A stretch of 64,000 bases of DNA, from contig CAZBXQ010000004.1 in NCBI GenBank assembly GCA_964495935.1, positions 1 to 64,000 on the forward strand. The letters run 5' to 3'. The stretch is from JAJYSO01 sp964495935. Its GTDB lineage: Bacteria; Bacteroidota; Bacteroidia; Flavobacteriales; Flavobacteriaceae. Below, piece by piece: positions 17,694 through 26,774 of the stretch. The notes under the pieces are model-generated. The model saw nothing but the letters and a program-made list of their open reading frames with translations. It did no database searches and was not told where the DNA came from. The position numbers and the translations under genes are program-made. Numbering within the stretch: the stretch's first letter is position 1; every line of letters starts with the position of its first letter.

Positions 17694-18236
17694 ATGTCGA
17701 GAATAGGGAATAGTCCGGTTATTATACCTGAAGGCGTTACAGTAAGCGTTAAAGACAATGTGGTGACCGTAAAAGGAAAACTGGGAGAATTGAAAGAGAA
17801 GTTTTCGGATATCGATATTACAATAGAGGGCGGACAGGTGATTTTTGAACGCCCTTCCGATAAAAAAGATATGCGTTCCAAACACGGCCTGTATCGAGCT
17901 TTGGTGCAGAATATGGTAACCGGTGTAACAGCGGGATATACCAAGGAATTAGAGTTGATCGGGGTGGGGTATCGAGCCTCTAACCAAGGCCAGAAATTAG
18001 ACTTGGCATTAGGCTTTTCTCACAATATTGTGATGGATTTGGCCCCGGAGATAAAAGTGGAAACGATCACGGCCAAAGGGAAGAATCCGATTATTAAATT
18101 GACTTCACACGATAAACAATTAGTAGGTCAGGTGGCTGCTAAAATTCGCTCCTACAGAAAACCGGAACCCTATAAAGGTAAAGGGATTAAATACGTGGGT
18201 GAATACATTAGAAGAAAGGCTGGTAAATCTGCTTAA
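17694..18236 (+). CDS. rplF: 50S ribosomal protein L6 (uL6)
   Basis: 180 residues with the two repeated L6 domains. It lies near the GTPase-associated centre. MSRIGNSPVIIPEGV opens the protein; YKGKGIKYVGEYIRRKAGKSA closes it. Confidence 0.98.
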   Translation: MSRIGNSPVIIPEGVTVSVKDNVVTVKGKLGELKEKFSDIDITIEGGQVIFERPSDKKDMRSKHGLYRALVQNMVTGVTAGYTKELELIGVGYRASNQGQKLDLALGFSHNIVMDLAPEIKVETITAKGKNPIIKLTSHDKQLVGQVAAKIRSYRKPEPYKGKGIKYVGEYIRRKAGKSA

Positions 18237-18248
18237 TATAGAATAGCT

Positions 18249-18602
18249 ATGGCATTTTCAAAGACGAAAAGAAGAGAACGAATTAAAAAAGGAGTGCGTA
18301 AGAATTTATTCGGCAGCACAGAACGACCGAGATTGACGGTTTTTCGCAGTAATAAGGAAATTTACGCACAAATCATAAACGATGAAACCTCCGAGACTTT
18401 GGCCGCTGCTTCCTCTCGCGACAAAGGCATTGAGAAAGAAGGCACCAAAACTGAAATTGCGGAGAAGGTGGGTGAGCAATTGGCCGGAATAGCTTTGGAT
18501 AAAGGAATAGAGAAGGTGGCATTTGATCGCAACGGGTATTTGTTTCACGGCCGAATCAAAGCCTTGGCCGAGGGAGCTCGAAAAGGAGGACTTAATTTTT
18601 AA
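18249..18602 (+). CDS. rplR: 50S ribosomal protein L18 (uL18)
   Basis: 117 residues. 5S rRNA-binding protein of the central protuberance. RPRLTVFRSNKEIYAQIIND and VAFDRNGYLFHGRIKALAEGARKGGLNF match the family end to end. Confidence 0.98.
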   Translation: MAFSKTKRRERIKKGVRKNLFGSTERPRLTVFRSNKEIYAQIINDETSETLAAASSRDKGIEKEGTKTEIAEKVGEQLAGIALDKGIEKVAFDRNGYLFHGRIKALAEGARKGGLNF

Positions 18603-18617
18603 GAAATAGGAAACGTT

Positions 18618-19142
18618 ATGTATCAGGATTATAAAAATGTTGAATTCGTAAAACCCAGCGGTCTTGAACTTAAGGATCAACTGGTCGGTGTTCAACGGGT
18701 GGCTAAAGTTACTAAAGGAGGACGTACCTTCGGGTTCTCTGCCATTGTGGTAGTGGGAGATGAAAATGGTGTTGTAGGGCATGGCTTGGGAAAATCCAAT
18801 GAGGTTTCCGGAGCCATTGCCAAGGGAATTGAGGATGCCAAGAAGAATTTAGTGCGCATCCCTCTGTTTAACGGATCAATCCCACACGAGCAAAGAGGAA
18901 AATACGGCGGGGCACGAGTTTTATTGATGCCGGCTACAAAAGGTACCGGGGTGATTGCGGGAGGACCCGTACGGGCAGTAGTGGAATTGGCCGGTATTAC
19001 TGACCTGCTTTCAAAGAGTCAAGGTTCTTCAAACCCGCATAATGTGGTAAAAGCGACTTTTGACGCTTTACTGAGAATGCGGAGTGCAGAGGCAATCGCT
19101 AAACAACGGGGAATTTCTTTAGAAAAAGTTTTTAACGGCTAA
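18618..19142 (+). CDS. rpsE: 30S ribosomal protein S5 (uS5)
   Basis: 174 residues. S5 affects decoding accuracy and lines the mRNA entry. The double-stranded-RNA-binding-like N domain contains RVAKVTKGGRTFGFSAIVVVGD, the spectinomycin loop region; the C domain carries VKATFDALLRMRSAE. Order and spacing are those of the spc operon. Confidence 0.98.
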   Translation: MYQDYKNVEFVKPSGLELKDQLVGVQRVAKVTKGGRTFGFSAIVVVGDENGVVGHGLGKSNEVSGAIAKGIEDAKKNLVRIPLFNGSIPHEQRGKYGGARVLLMPATKGTGVIAGGPVRAVVELAGITDLLSKSQGSSNPHNVVKATFDALLRMRSAEAIAKQRGISLEKVFNG

Positions 19143-19154
19143 TAGATTATTTTC

Positions 19155-19337
19155 ATGGGGAAGATAAAAGTTACAAAAGTGCGCAGCGACATCAATCGCA
19201 ATAAGAAACAAAAAGATGTGCTCATTGCACTCGGATTGAGAAAAATAGGGCAGAGCGTGATACAGGAAGATACCCCTTCTATAAAGGGTATGATAAATAA
19301 AGTAAAACATTTAGTTTCTGTTGAAGAAACAAAATAA
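19155..19337 (+). CDS. rpmD: 50S ribosomal protein L30 (uL30)
   Basis: 60 residues. MGKIKVTKVRSDINRNKKQKD and ALGLRKIGQSVIQEDTPSIKGMINKV are characteristic. It is 6 bases before rplO, as in the canonical spc order. Confidence 0.97.
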   Translation: MGKIKVTKVRSDINRNKKQKDVLIALGLRKIGQSVIQEDTPSIKGMINKVKHLVSVEETK

Positions 19338-19343
19338 AGGACT

Positions 19344-19796
19344 ATGAAATTACACAATTTAAAACCTGCCAAAGGATCGGTTGTTTCAAATACTAAGCGT
19401 GTCGGTAGAGGCGTTCCTTCCGGAAAGGGGAGGACTTCGGGTCGCGGCCACAAAGGGGCTAAATCACGATCCGGGTATGCCAAGAAGATTGGGTTTGAAG
19501 GCGGGCAGATGCCGTTACAAAGAAGAGTTCCTAAATTCGGTTTCACCAATAGAAATCAAAAGGAATACCAAATTGTAAATATTGGAAGACTTCAGGAATT
19601 GGTAGATGAAGGACGCCTTCAGGAAAATGCGGATTTAGCTGCTTTTCAAACGCTGGGAATCGTGAAGAAGAATGGATTGCTGAAGGTATTGGGAGAAGGA
19701 GAATTGAAAGCAAAGTTGGTGGTAAAAGCACATAAGTTTACGGCCTCAGCCAAGGAAGCTATCGAGAACGCCGGTGGTGAAGCCGTAATCCTTTAA
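19344..19796 (+). CDS. rplO: 50S ribosomal protein L15 (uL15)
   Basis: 150 residues. Late-assembly 50S protein. MKLHNLKPAKGS, the glycine/arginine-rich GRGVPSGKGRTSGRGHKGAKSR and GFEGGQMPLQRRVPKFGF are standard. The C-terminal domain ends FTASAKEAIENAGGEAVIL. Confidence 0.98.
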   Translation: MKLHNLKPAKGSVVSNTKRVGRGVPSGKGRTSGRGHKGAKSRSGYAKKIGFEGGQMPLQRRVPKFGFTNRNQKEYQIVNIGRLQELVDEGRLQENADLAAFQTLGIVKKNGLLKVLGEGELKAKLVVKAHKFTASAKEAIENAGGEAVIL

Positions 19797-19809
19797 AAAA
19801 ACTGATTAA

Positions 19810-21141
19810 ATGAAGTTTATTGAAACCCTTAAAAGCGTTTGGAAAATTGAGGAGCTGAGAAATCGTATTTTACTTACACTCGGCTTTCTTTTGGTATATC
19901 GTTTTGGTGCACAGATAGTATTACCGGGTGTAGATGCCGAACAGTTGGCCAATCTGGCCACGCAGACGGATGGAGGTCTGTTAGGCTTGTTAAACGCCTT
20001 TACGGGAGGAGCTTTTTCAAATGCTTCGATTTTTGCCCTTGGTATTATGCCGTATATTTCGGCTTCTATTGTAGTGCAATTGATGGGAATTGCAGTTCCT
20101 TATCTTCAAAAACTTCAGAAAGACGGCGAGAGCGGTCGAAAAAAACTGGATCAGATTACCCGGTGGCTCACCATTGCCATTACCTTAGTTCAAGGACCGG
20201 GATATATTATCAACTTATTCCATACTTTACCGGAGAGTGCTTTTATGATGTCCAGTCAAACGATGTTTATTACCAGCTCGGTAATCATCTTGACTACAGG
20301 CTGTATTTTTGCCATGTGGATGGGAGAACGAATTACGGAGAATGGAGTAGGAAACGGGATCTCCCTGTTGATTATGGTGGGGATTATCGCTCGTATGCCG
20401 GCCGCTTTTGTACAGGAATTCAGCTCTCGGTTTAATGAGTCCGGAGGGTTGATTATGGTATTGATTGAGCTGGCTATTTGGTTTATTATTACACTGGCCT
20501 CCGTCTATCTGGTTATGGCCATTCGAAAAGTGCCGGTACAATATGCCCGACGCAATGCCGGGGGAGGATATGAACGGAGCGTTGGCGGTGCCCGGCAGTT
20601 TATTCCGTTAAAACTGAATGCATCGGGAGTAATGCCGATTATTTTTGCGCAGGCGATTATGTTTGTGCCTGCGGCACTGGCCGGGCTTTCCGATTCAGAC
20701 TGGGCTTTAACCATGAAAACGGCCTTTGAAAACCTGTTTGGTTTTTGGTACAATTTGGTTTTTGGTATCCTGGTTATTATATTTACGTATTTCTACACCG
20801 CAGTTACTGTGCCGACCAATAAAATGGCCGATGACTTAAAACGAAGTGGTGGGTTTATTCCCGGTATTCGACCGGGAACCGATACGGATAACTTTTTGGA
20901 CAAGGTAATGTCGCAAATTACCTTTCCGGGATCTATTTTTCTGGCCTTGATTTCCATTTTCCCGGCACTTATAGTCAATATCGGCGTTCAGGATGGATGG
21001 GCCTTATTTTATGGAGGTACTTCCCTGCTGATTATGGTGGGGGTTGCAATCGATACGATGCAACAAGTGGATTCATATTTATTGAATCGTCATTATGATA
21101 GTCTGATCAAGACTGGAAGAAACAGAAAAGCAGTAGCATAA
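19810..21141 (+). CDS. secY: preprotein translocase subunit SecY
   Basis: 443 residues with ten predicted transmembrane helices. SecY is the pore of the SecYEG channel in the inner membrane. Seen are the N-terminal RNRILLTLGFLLVYRFGAQIVLPG, the plug/TM2 region with GIMPYISASIVVQLMG, and the cytoplasmic loops that bind SecA and the ribosome (including GIRPGTDTDNFLDKV). It is 13 bases after rplO and 7 before infA; no adk or map gene intervenes, as is usual in flavobacteria. Confidence 0.98.
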   Translation: MKFIETLKSVWKIEELRNRILLTLGFLLVYRFGAQIVLPGVDAEQLANLATQTDGGLLGLLNAFTGGAFSNASIFALGIMPYISASIVVQLMGIAVPYLQKLQKDGESGRKKLDQITRWLTIAITLVQGPGYIINLFHTLPESAFMMSSQTMFITSSVIILTTGCIFAMWMGERITENGVGNGISLLIMVGIIARMPAAFVQEFSSRFNESGGLIMVLIELAIWFIITLASVYLVMAIRKVPVQYARRNAGGGYERSVGGARQFIPLKLNASGVMPIIFAQAIMFVPAALAGLSDSDWALTMKTAFENLFGFWYNLVFGILVIIFTYFYTAVTVPTNKMADDLKRSGGFIPGIRPGTDTDNFLDKVMSQITFPGSIFLALISIFPALIVNIGVQDGWALFYGGTSLLIMVGVAIDTMQQVDSYLLNRHYDSLIKTGRNRKAVA

Positions 21142-21148
21142 ATATATT

Positions 21149-21364
21149 ATGGCAAAACAAAAAGCGATAGAGCAAGATGGAACGATTATCGAAGCCTTGT
21201 CAAATGCAATGTTTCGTGTGGAATTGGAAAATGGTCACGTGGTAACGGCTCATATTTCCGGGAAGATGAGGATGCACTATATCAAATTGTTGCCCGGGGA
21301 TAAAGTAAAACTCGAAATGAGTCCTTATGACTTGACAAAAGGAAGAATTTCATATCGTTATTAA
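21149..21364 (+). CDS. infA: translation initiation factor IF-1
   Basis: 71 residues, one OB fold. IF-1 occupies the 30S A site during initiation. IEQDGTIIEALSNAMFRVELENGHVVTAHISGKMRMHYIKLLPGDKV is the full family signature. Confidence 0.98.
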   Translation: MAKQKAIEQDGTIIEALSNAMFRVELENGHVVTAHISGKMRMHYIKLLPGDKVKLEMSPYDLTKGRISYRY

Positions 21365-21399
21365 AATAGTTTATAAAGGGGTATTTGATAAAAGTTTTA

Positions 21400-21407
21400 T
21401 ATCTTTG
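21400..21407 (+). promoter_or_regulatory. possible internal promoter before rpmJ
   Basis: TATCTTTG fits the -7 box TAnnTTTG and sits in the only sizeable gap (93 bases) between secY-infA and the alpha operon. The -33 TTTG is not at the expected spacing; a TTTG at 21384-21387 is 12 bases away. The following GCACTCCC is common after flavobacterial start sites. Confidence 0.45.
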
Positions 21408-21457
21408 CACTCCCTTAAAAAATAGACTAATTTTTTGCACTTAAAAGAGAATCAAGC

Positions 21458-21574
21458 ATGAAAGTTAGAGCATCAGTAAAAAAAAGAGGTCCCGGCGACA
21501 AGATTGTACGCCGTAAGGGACGTATCTATGTAATTAATAAAAAGAACCCAAGAAACAAACAAAGACAAGGTTAA
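21458..21574 (+). CDS. rpmJ: 50S ribosomal protein L36 (bL36)
   Basis: 38 residues, starting MKVRASVKKRGPGDKIVRR and ending KNPRNKQRQG. The usual zinc ligands of the C+ form (Cys11, Cys14, Cys27, His33) are absent, so this is the zinc-independent C- form common in Bacteroidota. It is 1 base ahead of rpsM. Confidence 0.95.
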   Translation: MKVRASVKKRGPGDKIVRRKGRIYVINKKNPRNKQRQG

Positions 21575-21575
21575 T

Positions 21576-21950
21576 ATGGCAAGAATAGCTGGAGTTGATA
21601 TTCCTAACCACAAGCGCGGAGTCATCTCTTTGACCTATATCTATGGTGTAGGCAAGAGCAGATCCCTTGAAATTTTAGAAAAAGCTAAAGTTGACAAGGA
21701 TAAAAAAGTGGGTGAGTGGACCGACGAAGAGGCGGGTCGCGTGCGACAGGCCATTAGCGATTATACAATCGAGGGTCGTTTGCGTTCAGAAACTCAGATG
21801 AACATCAAGCGTTTGATGGATATCGGATGCTACCGGGGAGTACGTCATAGATCCGGTTTGCCGTTACGGGGGCAACGTACAAAAAATAACTCGCGGACGC
21901 GTAAAGGCCGTCGTAAGACTGTTGCAAACAAAAAGAAAGTAACTAAATAG
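21576..21950 (+). CDS. rpsM: 30S ribosomal protein S13 (uS13)
   Basis: 124 residues. S13 contacts P-site tRNA and the 50S subunit. MARIAGVDIPNHKRGVISLTYIYGVG, RLMDIGCYRGVRHRSGLPLRGQRTKNNSRTRKG are diagnostic. Confidence 0.98.
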   Translation: MARIAGVDIPNHKRGVISLTYIYGVGKSRSLEILEKAKVDKDKKVGEWTDEEAGRVRQAISDYTIEGRLRSETQMNIKRLMDIGCYRGVRHRSGLPLRGQRTKNNSRTRKGRRKTVANKKKVTK

Positions 21951-21962
21951 GGAATTTGAATT

Positions 21963-22352
21963 ATGGCTAAGGCAAAAACCGCAAATAAAAAGAGGAAGAT
22001 CCAAGTCGATGCATTTGGTGAAGCATATATTTCTTCTTCGTTTAATAACATTATCGTTTCGTTGACCAATAAAAAAGGGGATGTTATTTCCTGGTCTTCA
22101 GCGGGTAAAATGGGGTTCAGAGGAAGTAAGAAAAATACCCCTTATGCGGCTCAAATGGCTGCTGAGGATGCCGGAAAGGTTGCGTTTGACGCAGGCTTGC
22201 GCAAGGTGAAGGTATATGTCAAGGGCCCCGGAAACGGCCGGGAGTCTGCGATTCGAAGCCTTCACAATTTGGGTGTTGAGGTAACCGAGATTATTGATGT
22301 TACCCCGGTTCCTCATAATGGATGTCGCCCTCCAAAAAGAAGAAGAGTTTAA
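21963..22352 (+). CDS. rpsK: 30S ribosomal protein S11 (uS11)
   Basis: 129 residues. S11 forms the platform near the mRNA exit. SSFNNIIVSLTNKKGDVISWSSAGKMGFRGSKKNTPYAAQ and the C-terminal DVTPVPHNGCRPPKRRRV are conserved, including the asparagine-glycine pair that forms isoaspartate in E. coli. Confidence 0.98.
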   Translation: MAKAKTANKKRKIQVDAFGEAYISSSFNNIIVSLTNKKGDVISWSSAGKMGFRGSKKNTPYAAQMAAEDAGKVAFDAGLRKVKVYVKGPGNGRESAIRSLHNLGVEVTEIIDVTPVPHNGCRPPKRRRV

Positions 22353-22425
22353 TTAATCACTTATTTTATAATAGGATTATCGAAGGATTTCTATGCCTTA
22401 ATTCATAATCCGCAACAAGTATTAG

Positions 22426-23031
22426 ATGGCAAGATATACAGGACCAAAATCAAAGATCGCCAGAAAATTTGGGGAACCCATTTATGGGGATGACAAGTCG
22501 TTAGAAAAGAAGAAATACCCTCCGGGCCAACACGGCAATCAACGTCGAAGAGGAAAGAAATCGGAGTATGCTTTGCAGCTCATGGAAAAGCAAAAAGCAA
22601 AATACACCTATGGAATCTTAGAACGGCAATTCCGACGCATGTTTGAGAATGCAAACCGTCGTAAAGGGATTACCGGCGAAATTTTACTGCAATTGTGCGA
22701 GGGGCGATTAGACAATATCGTATATCGGTTGGGACTGGCTCCTACCCGCAATGCCGCTCGGCAATTAGTTTCCCATAAGCATATCGTAGTGAATGGAGAG
22801 ATTGTAAATATCCCTTCTTATCAGGTGGATGTGAATGATGTTATTGGAGTTCGGGAGAAATCCAAAACCTTGGAGGTAATCCAACATTCGTTAGAGCGAT
22901 CTAACGCAGTTCATGAATGGCTTTCTTGGAATGCTGAGAAAATGGAGGGAACAGTGGTCTCCGTTCCGGAACGGGAACAGATTTCCGAAAATATCAATAC
23001 ACAATTAATTGTGGAATTATATTCTAAATAA
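22426..23031 (+). CDS. rpsD: 30S ribosomal protein S4 (uS4)
   Basis: 201 residues. Primary 16S rRNA binder that in E. coli also represses the alpha operon. MARYTGPKSKIARKFGEPIYGDDKSLEKKKYPPGQHG and the S4 RNA-binding domain (LCEGRLDNIVYRLGLAPTRNAARQLVSHKHIVVNG) are present. A 73-base gap separates it from rpsK. Confidence 0.98.
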   Translation: MARYTGPKSKIARKFGEPIYGDDKSLEKKKYPPGQHGNQRRRGKKSEYALQLMEKQKAKYTYGILERQFRRMFENANRRKGITGEILLQLCEGRLDNIVYRLGLAPTRNAARQLVSHKHIVVNGEIVNIPSYQVDVNDVIGVREKSKTLEVIQHSLERSNAVHEWLSWNAEKMEGTVVSVPEREQISENINTQLIVELYSK

Positions 23032-23053
23032 TCCTTACAGAGCATATAGAACT

Positions 23054-24046
23054 ATGGCAATATTAAATTTTCAGAGACCCGATAAGGTGGTAATGATTGA
23101 ATCGTCGGATACCGAAGGTAAATTCGAATTTCGACCCCTTGAGCCGGGATTTGGGTTGACCGTCGGTAACGCCTTAAGAAGAGTTCTTTTGTCTTCTTTA
23201 GAGGGATTTGCGATTACCTCGGTTCGTATCGAAGGAGTGGAGCATGAATTTTCCACTATTTCCGGCGTTGTGGAAGATGTTACTGAAATTATTTTGAATC
23301 TTAAACAGGTTCGGTTTAAACAACAGATTGAAGAGGTCGATAATGAGACCGTGACCGTTTCTTTTTCCGGAAAAGAAGAGATGAAAGCCGGTGATTTACA
23401 AAAGTCGATTTCCGGATTCCAGGTCTTGAACCCCGATTTGGTGCTGTGTCACATGGACAAGAAAGTGAGCATCAATATGGAGCTCACCATTGATAAAGGA
23501 CGAGGATATGTTCCGGCCGAAGAGAATAAAAAGTCGGATGCGGCATTGGGAACCATTTTTATCGATTCTATTTATACGCCGATAAAAAATGTTAAATATG
23601 GAGTAGAGGACTATCGTGTAGGACAAAAGACAGACTATGAGAAATTGGTTTTCGAAATTCAATCGGATGGTAGTGTTCACCCGCAAGATGCCTTGACCGA
23701 GGCGGCTAAGATTTTGATTCAGCACTTTATGCTGTTCTCCGATGAACGTATTACGCTGGAGGATGATGAAAAATCACAGGTAGAAACCTATGATGAAGAA
23801 TCGTTGCATATGCGACAGCTTTTGAAGACGAATCTGGTAGATCTGGATCTCTCGGTTCGAGCGTTGAATTGTTTGAAAGCTGCAGAAGTTAATAATCTCG
23901 GGGAATTGGTAACCCATCAGAAAAGCGATTTGATGAAGTTTAGAAACTTTGGTAAAAAATCATTGAGCGAATTGGAAGAATTGGTAGAAGGAAAAGGATT
24001 GGAATTTGGAATGGATCTCTCGAAGTATAATTTGGATAAGGACTAA
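23054..24046 (+). CDS. rpoA: DNA-directed RNA polymerase alpha subunit
   Basis: 330 residues from the ATG at 23054, which gives the flavobacterial N-terminus MAILNFQRPDKVVMIESSD; an in-frame start at 23009 would overlap rpsD. The N-terminal dimerisation domain includes FEFRPLEPGFGLTVGNALRRVLLSSLEG. The C-terminal domain (NLVDLDLSVRALNCLKAAEVNNLGELV...FRNFGKKSLSELEELVEGKGLEFGM) carries the helix-hairpin-helix that binds UP elements and activators. Confidence 0.98.
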   Translation: MAILNFQRPDKVVMIESSDTEGKFEFRPLEPGFGLTVGNALRRVLLSSLEGFAITSVRIEGVEHEFSTISGVVEDVTEIILNLKQVRFKQQIEEVDNETVTVSFSGKEEMKAGDLQKSISGFQVLNPDLVLCHMDKKVSINMELTIDKGRGYVPAEENKKSDAALGTIFIDSIYTPIKNVKYGVEDYRVGQKTDYEKLVFEIQSDGSVHPQDALTEAAKILIQHFMLFSDERITLEDDEKSQVETYDEESLHMRQLLKTNLVDLDLSVRALNCLKAAEVNNLGELVTHQKSDLMKFRNFGKKSLSELEELVEGKGLEFGMDLSKYNLDKD

Positions 24047-24091
24047 GCGATGGAGTTATTTTTCCACGGTTTTAAAAAGAAATAATAGAAA

Positions 24092-24601
24092 ATGAGACAC
24101 GGTAAAAAGACAGCACACCTTTCAAGAACTTCCGCTCATCGTAAATCGATGATGGGAAATATGGCGAGTTCTTTGATCGAGCATAAAAGGATACATACGA
24201 CAGTGGCCAAGGCTAAAGCACTACGAGGTTTTGTGGAGCCTTTGATTACGAAATCAAAAGTGGATACGACCCATAACCGTCGATTGGTTTTTGCAAAGTT
24301 ACGCAGCAAAGAAGCGGTTTCTGAACTGTTTAGAGAGGTTGCGCCTAAAGTGGGCGATCGACCGGGAGGCTATACCCGGGTGATTAAGTTGGGAAATCGA
24401 CAAGGCGACAATGCCGAGATGGCAATGATTGAACTGGTCGATTACAACGATATATATGACCTCAATGAAGGGGGTAAGAAATCTACCCGTCGAGGTGGAG
24501 GACGTGGCCGGCGTCGTAGAAAAAAGAATAAAGGGCAAGCGGGCGCAGCTGCTGCACAGCACCAGCCGACCGAAGCTAAAGCCAGTAACGAAGAAGAATA
24601 A
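24092..24601 (+). CDS. rplQ: 50S ribosomal protein L17 (bL17) with C-terminal extension
   Basis: 169 residues; the conserved core ends near residue 120 (MAMIELVDYNDIY). The remaining ~45 residues form an arginine/lysine-rich stretch (RRGGGRGRRRRKKNKG) followed by an alanine/glutamate-rich tail, as in many Bacteroidota. MRHGKKTAHLSRTSAHRKSMMGNMASSLIEHKRI identifies the family. It ends the 17-kb cluster. Confidence 0.97.
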   Translation: MRHGKKTAHLSRTSAHRKSMMGNMASSLIEHKRIHTTVAKAKALRGFVEPLITKSKVDTTHNRRLVFAKLRSKEAVSELFREVAPKVGDRPGGYTRVIKLGNRQGDNAEMAMIELVDYNDIYDLNEGGKKSTRRGGGRGRRRRKKNKGQAGAAAAQHQPTEAKASNEEE

Positions 24602-24625
24602 AATCTTCCTCCGGATTTAAAAACC

Positions 24626-24657
24626 AAAGGATAAGTGAGCGATCATTTATCCTTTTT
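24626..24657 (+). terminator. intrinsic terminator of the ribosomal cluster
   Basis: AAAGGATAA (24626-24634) pairs perfectly with TTATCCTTT (24647-24655), with a 12-base loop and a following T-run. Confidence 0.75.
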
Positions 24658-24850
24658 CCATTTTTGGGATGGAGATAAATCGAAATTATAATACATTTGA
24701 CGGGAGGAGTCGCTTTCTGCTTTGATGCTCTAAAAGGGTAAAGTGCAGCTGTAAGATGGGAACCGGGGGATAGGGATTATAGGTCGGGAGTGTTGTAGGA
24801 AATATTTTCTGATAAGATGAAGGTATGGAAATCGTTAATTTTATAAGGGT

Positions 24851-25606
24851 ATGATAGGTATCGTGGGGGGAGCCGGGCCGGCTGCCGGTAATAGCTTATT
24901 TCAAAAACTAATTGCTGAAACTCGGGCAACGACAGATCAAGAACATCTGCCGGTGTTATTATGGTCTGCGCCGGCGTTTATTCCCGATCGGACGATGTTT
25001 TTAGAGGGAAAAGTGAAGGAGAATCCGGGGGTCGCTCTGGGGTCCATTTTGTTGAAGTTGGAGCAGAATGACGTGAATGTTGCCGGGATCGCTTGTAATA
25101 CGGCTCATGCCTCTCCTATTTTTAAATGCATACAGGAGGAGTTGGACAAGAACGGGGCGAGTATTCGACTGCTGAATATGATTGAAGAAACCGTTGCGTT
25201 TACAGATCGTTATTATCGAGAAGGGGCAAAAATCGGCGTATTATCCACCACAGGTACTCGGAAAGCCCGATTGTATAGCGATGCATTGGAAGCTGCCGGA
25301 TGGGGCGTAATTACTATGGATGAAGTTGGGCAAAATGCAGTACAGCGTGCCATTTATGATGAAAATTTTGGAGTGAAAGCGACGGGGACCAAAATTTCGA
25401 ATAGGGCTAAAAAAATTTTGTATGGGGCTGCGGAGAGATTGATTAAAGACGGAGCTGAAGTTTTGATCCTGGGGTGTACAGAAATCCCTTTGGTGATTAC
25501 AGAATCAGAATATTTGGGTGTTCCGGTCGTTGATAGTTTACAGATTTTGGCTCGTGCCTTGATAGAGGCTTATGCCCCGGATAAATTGCGCCCCTTAAAT
25601 TCTTAA
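24851..25606 (+). CDS. aspartate/glutamate racemase family protein
   Basis: 251 residues. The family interconverts L- and D-amino acids without a cofactor, using two cysteines as opposite acid/base groups. Both are present: C82 in GIACNTAH and C209 in ILGCTEIPLV. The glycine-rich start MIGIVGGAGPAAG is typical of the ygeA/aspartate racemase branch rather than of MurI. The substrate cannot be told from sequence; D-aspartate and D-glutamate are candidates. It lies 10 bases ahead of a P1-type peptidase gene and probably forms a two-gene unit with it. Confidence 0.88.
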   Translation: MIGIVGGAGPAAGNSLFQKLIAETRATTDQEHLPVLLWSAPAFIPDRTMFLEGKVKENPGVALGSILLKLEQNDVNVAGIACNTAHASPIFKCIQEELDKNGASIRLLNMIEETVAFTDRYYREGAKIGVLSTTGTRKARLYSDALEAAGWGVITMDEVGQNAVQRAIYDENFGVKATGTKISNRAKKILYGAAERLIKDGAEVLILGCTEIPLVITESEYLGVPVVDSLQILARALIEAYAPDKLRPLNS

Positions 25607-25616
25607 ATTTTCAGAT

Positions 25617-26774
25617 ATGTTCATTCGATACGGCAGTACCCTTTTATTATTTTTAAGTATGTCTTTATCTATTTTTTCTCAAGTGCCCCATAAGCAGCGT
25701 CATCGTTTACGGGATTACGGAGTACAACTCGGTATTCTTCAGCCCGGGCAATGGAATGCTATTACGGATGTTAAAGGGGTAAAGGTGGGGCAGCGAACTC
25801 GAGTTGATGGGGACTCTGTTCGTACCGGAGTAACAGCTATTATTCCCCACGCCGGAAATATTTTTCAGGATAAAGTTCCGGCTGCGGTTTTTGTGGGGAA
25901 TGGCTTTGGAAAAAGTATGGGAACTACCCAAATTCAGGAGTTGGGAAATATAGAGACCCCGATCTTGTTAACTAATACGCTGAATACGCCAAAAGTGGCT
26001 GACGCGTTAATCAGTTATGTTTTAAAGCAGCCCGGTAATGAAGAAGTGCGTTCGGTGAATGCCGTTGTTGGTGAAACCAATGATGGTTTTTTAAATGATA
26101 TTCGAGGGCGGTATATAACTGCAGCCGATGTTTTTGAAGCCCTGGAGCAGGCTCGATCCGGACCTGTACAAGAAGGTAATGTGGGAGCCGGAACCGGTAC
26201 AATTTGTATGGGGTTTAAAGGAGGGATTGGAACGTCTTCCCGAGTACTGCCTAAATCCAAAGGTGGATATACGGTCGGTGTTTTAGTACAAACAAATTTT
26301 GGAGGCATATTAAATATTGAAGGAGCACCGGTAGGGATAGAATTGGATAATTATTATAAGGCCGGAACAGAAGATTATAAAGTGGATGGTTCGGCGATGA
26401 TGATTATTGCAACCGATGCGCCGCTTTCTTCCAGAAATCTTGAACGGTTGGCAAAACGCTCCTTTTTGGCCTTTGGCGGGGTGGGGGCATTTTCTTCCAA
26501 CGGCAGCGGTGATTATTCCATTGCGTTTTCTACCCATCCCGATGGGCGTATTCCGTACCGGTATAAGGAACCCGTTCAAACGGTTCCCCGCTTGTTGAAT
26601 GACGAGATGACCCCGCTATTTCTTGCGGTGCTGGAAGCCACCAAAGAAGCTATATATAACTCCTTGTTTATGGCCGAAGACATGAAAGGGTATAAGGGCC
26701 ATGAAGTGCAAGCACTCCCACTGGATAAGACCGTAGAAATCCTAAAAAAGTATAATGTTATCAAAGAAGAATGA
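25617..26774 (+). CDS. P1 family peptidase (DmpA-like), exported
   Basis: 385 residues. A signal peptide (MFIRYGSTLLLFLSMSLSIFSQ) leads into a family S58/P1 Ntn-type hydrolase. Such enzymes self-cleave in front of a serine or threonine nucleophile; here the expected site is G258-S259 in VDGSAMMIIATDAPL. N227 in VQTNFGG matches the oxyanion-hole asparagine. DmpA-like enzymes remove N-terminal residues, some acting on D-amino-acid or beta-aminoacyl peptides. Pairing with an amino-acid racemase just upstream is consistent with D-amino-acid or envelope peptide metabolism, but that is inference. Confidence 0.88.
   Translation: MFIRYGSTLLLFLSMSLSIFSQVPHKQRHRLRDYGVQLGILQPGQWNAITDVKGVKVGQRTRVDGDSVRTGVTAIIPHAGNIFQDKVPAAVFVGNGFGKSMGTTQIQELGNIETPILLTNTLNTPKVADALISYVLKQPGNEEVRSVNAVVGETNDGFLNDIRGRYITAADVFEALEQARSGPVQEGNVGAGTGTICMGFKGGIGTSSRVLPKSKGGYTVGVLVQTNFGGILNIEGAPVGIELDNYYKAGTEDYKVDGSAMMIIATDAPLSSRNLERLAKRSFLAFGGVGAFSSNGSGDYSIAFSTHPDGRIPYRYKEPVQTVPRLLNDEMTPLFLAVLEATKEAIYNSLFMAEDMKGYKGHEVQALPLDKTVEILKKYNVIKEE

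Noticed and set aside
19810..21364. Missing adk or map gene between secY and infA as a possible deletion
   Set aside because: secY directly followed by infA is the ordinary arrangement in flavobacteria, so nothing unusual is implied.
7574..24601. Antisense and shifted open frames throughout the ribosomal cluster (for example 7649-8044 and 12513-12818 on the minus strand)
   Set aside because: They overlap well-identified ribosomal protein genes completely and show no family signatures; they are by-products of codon bias.
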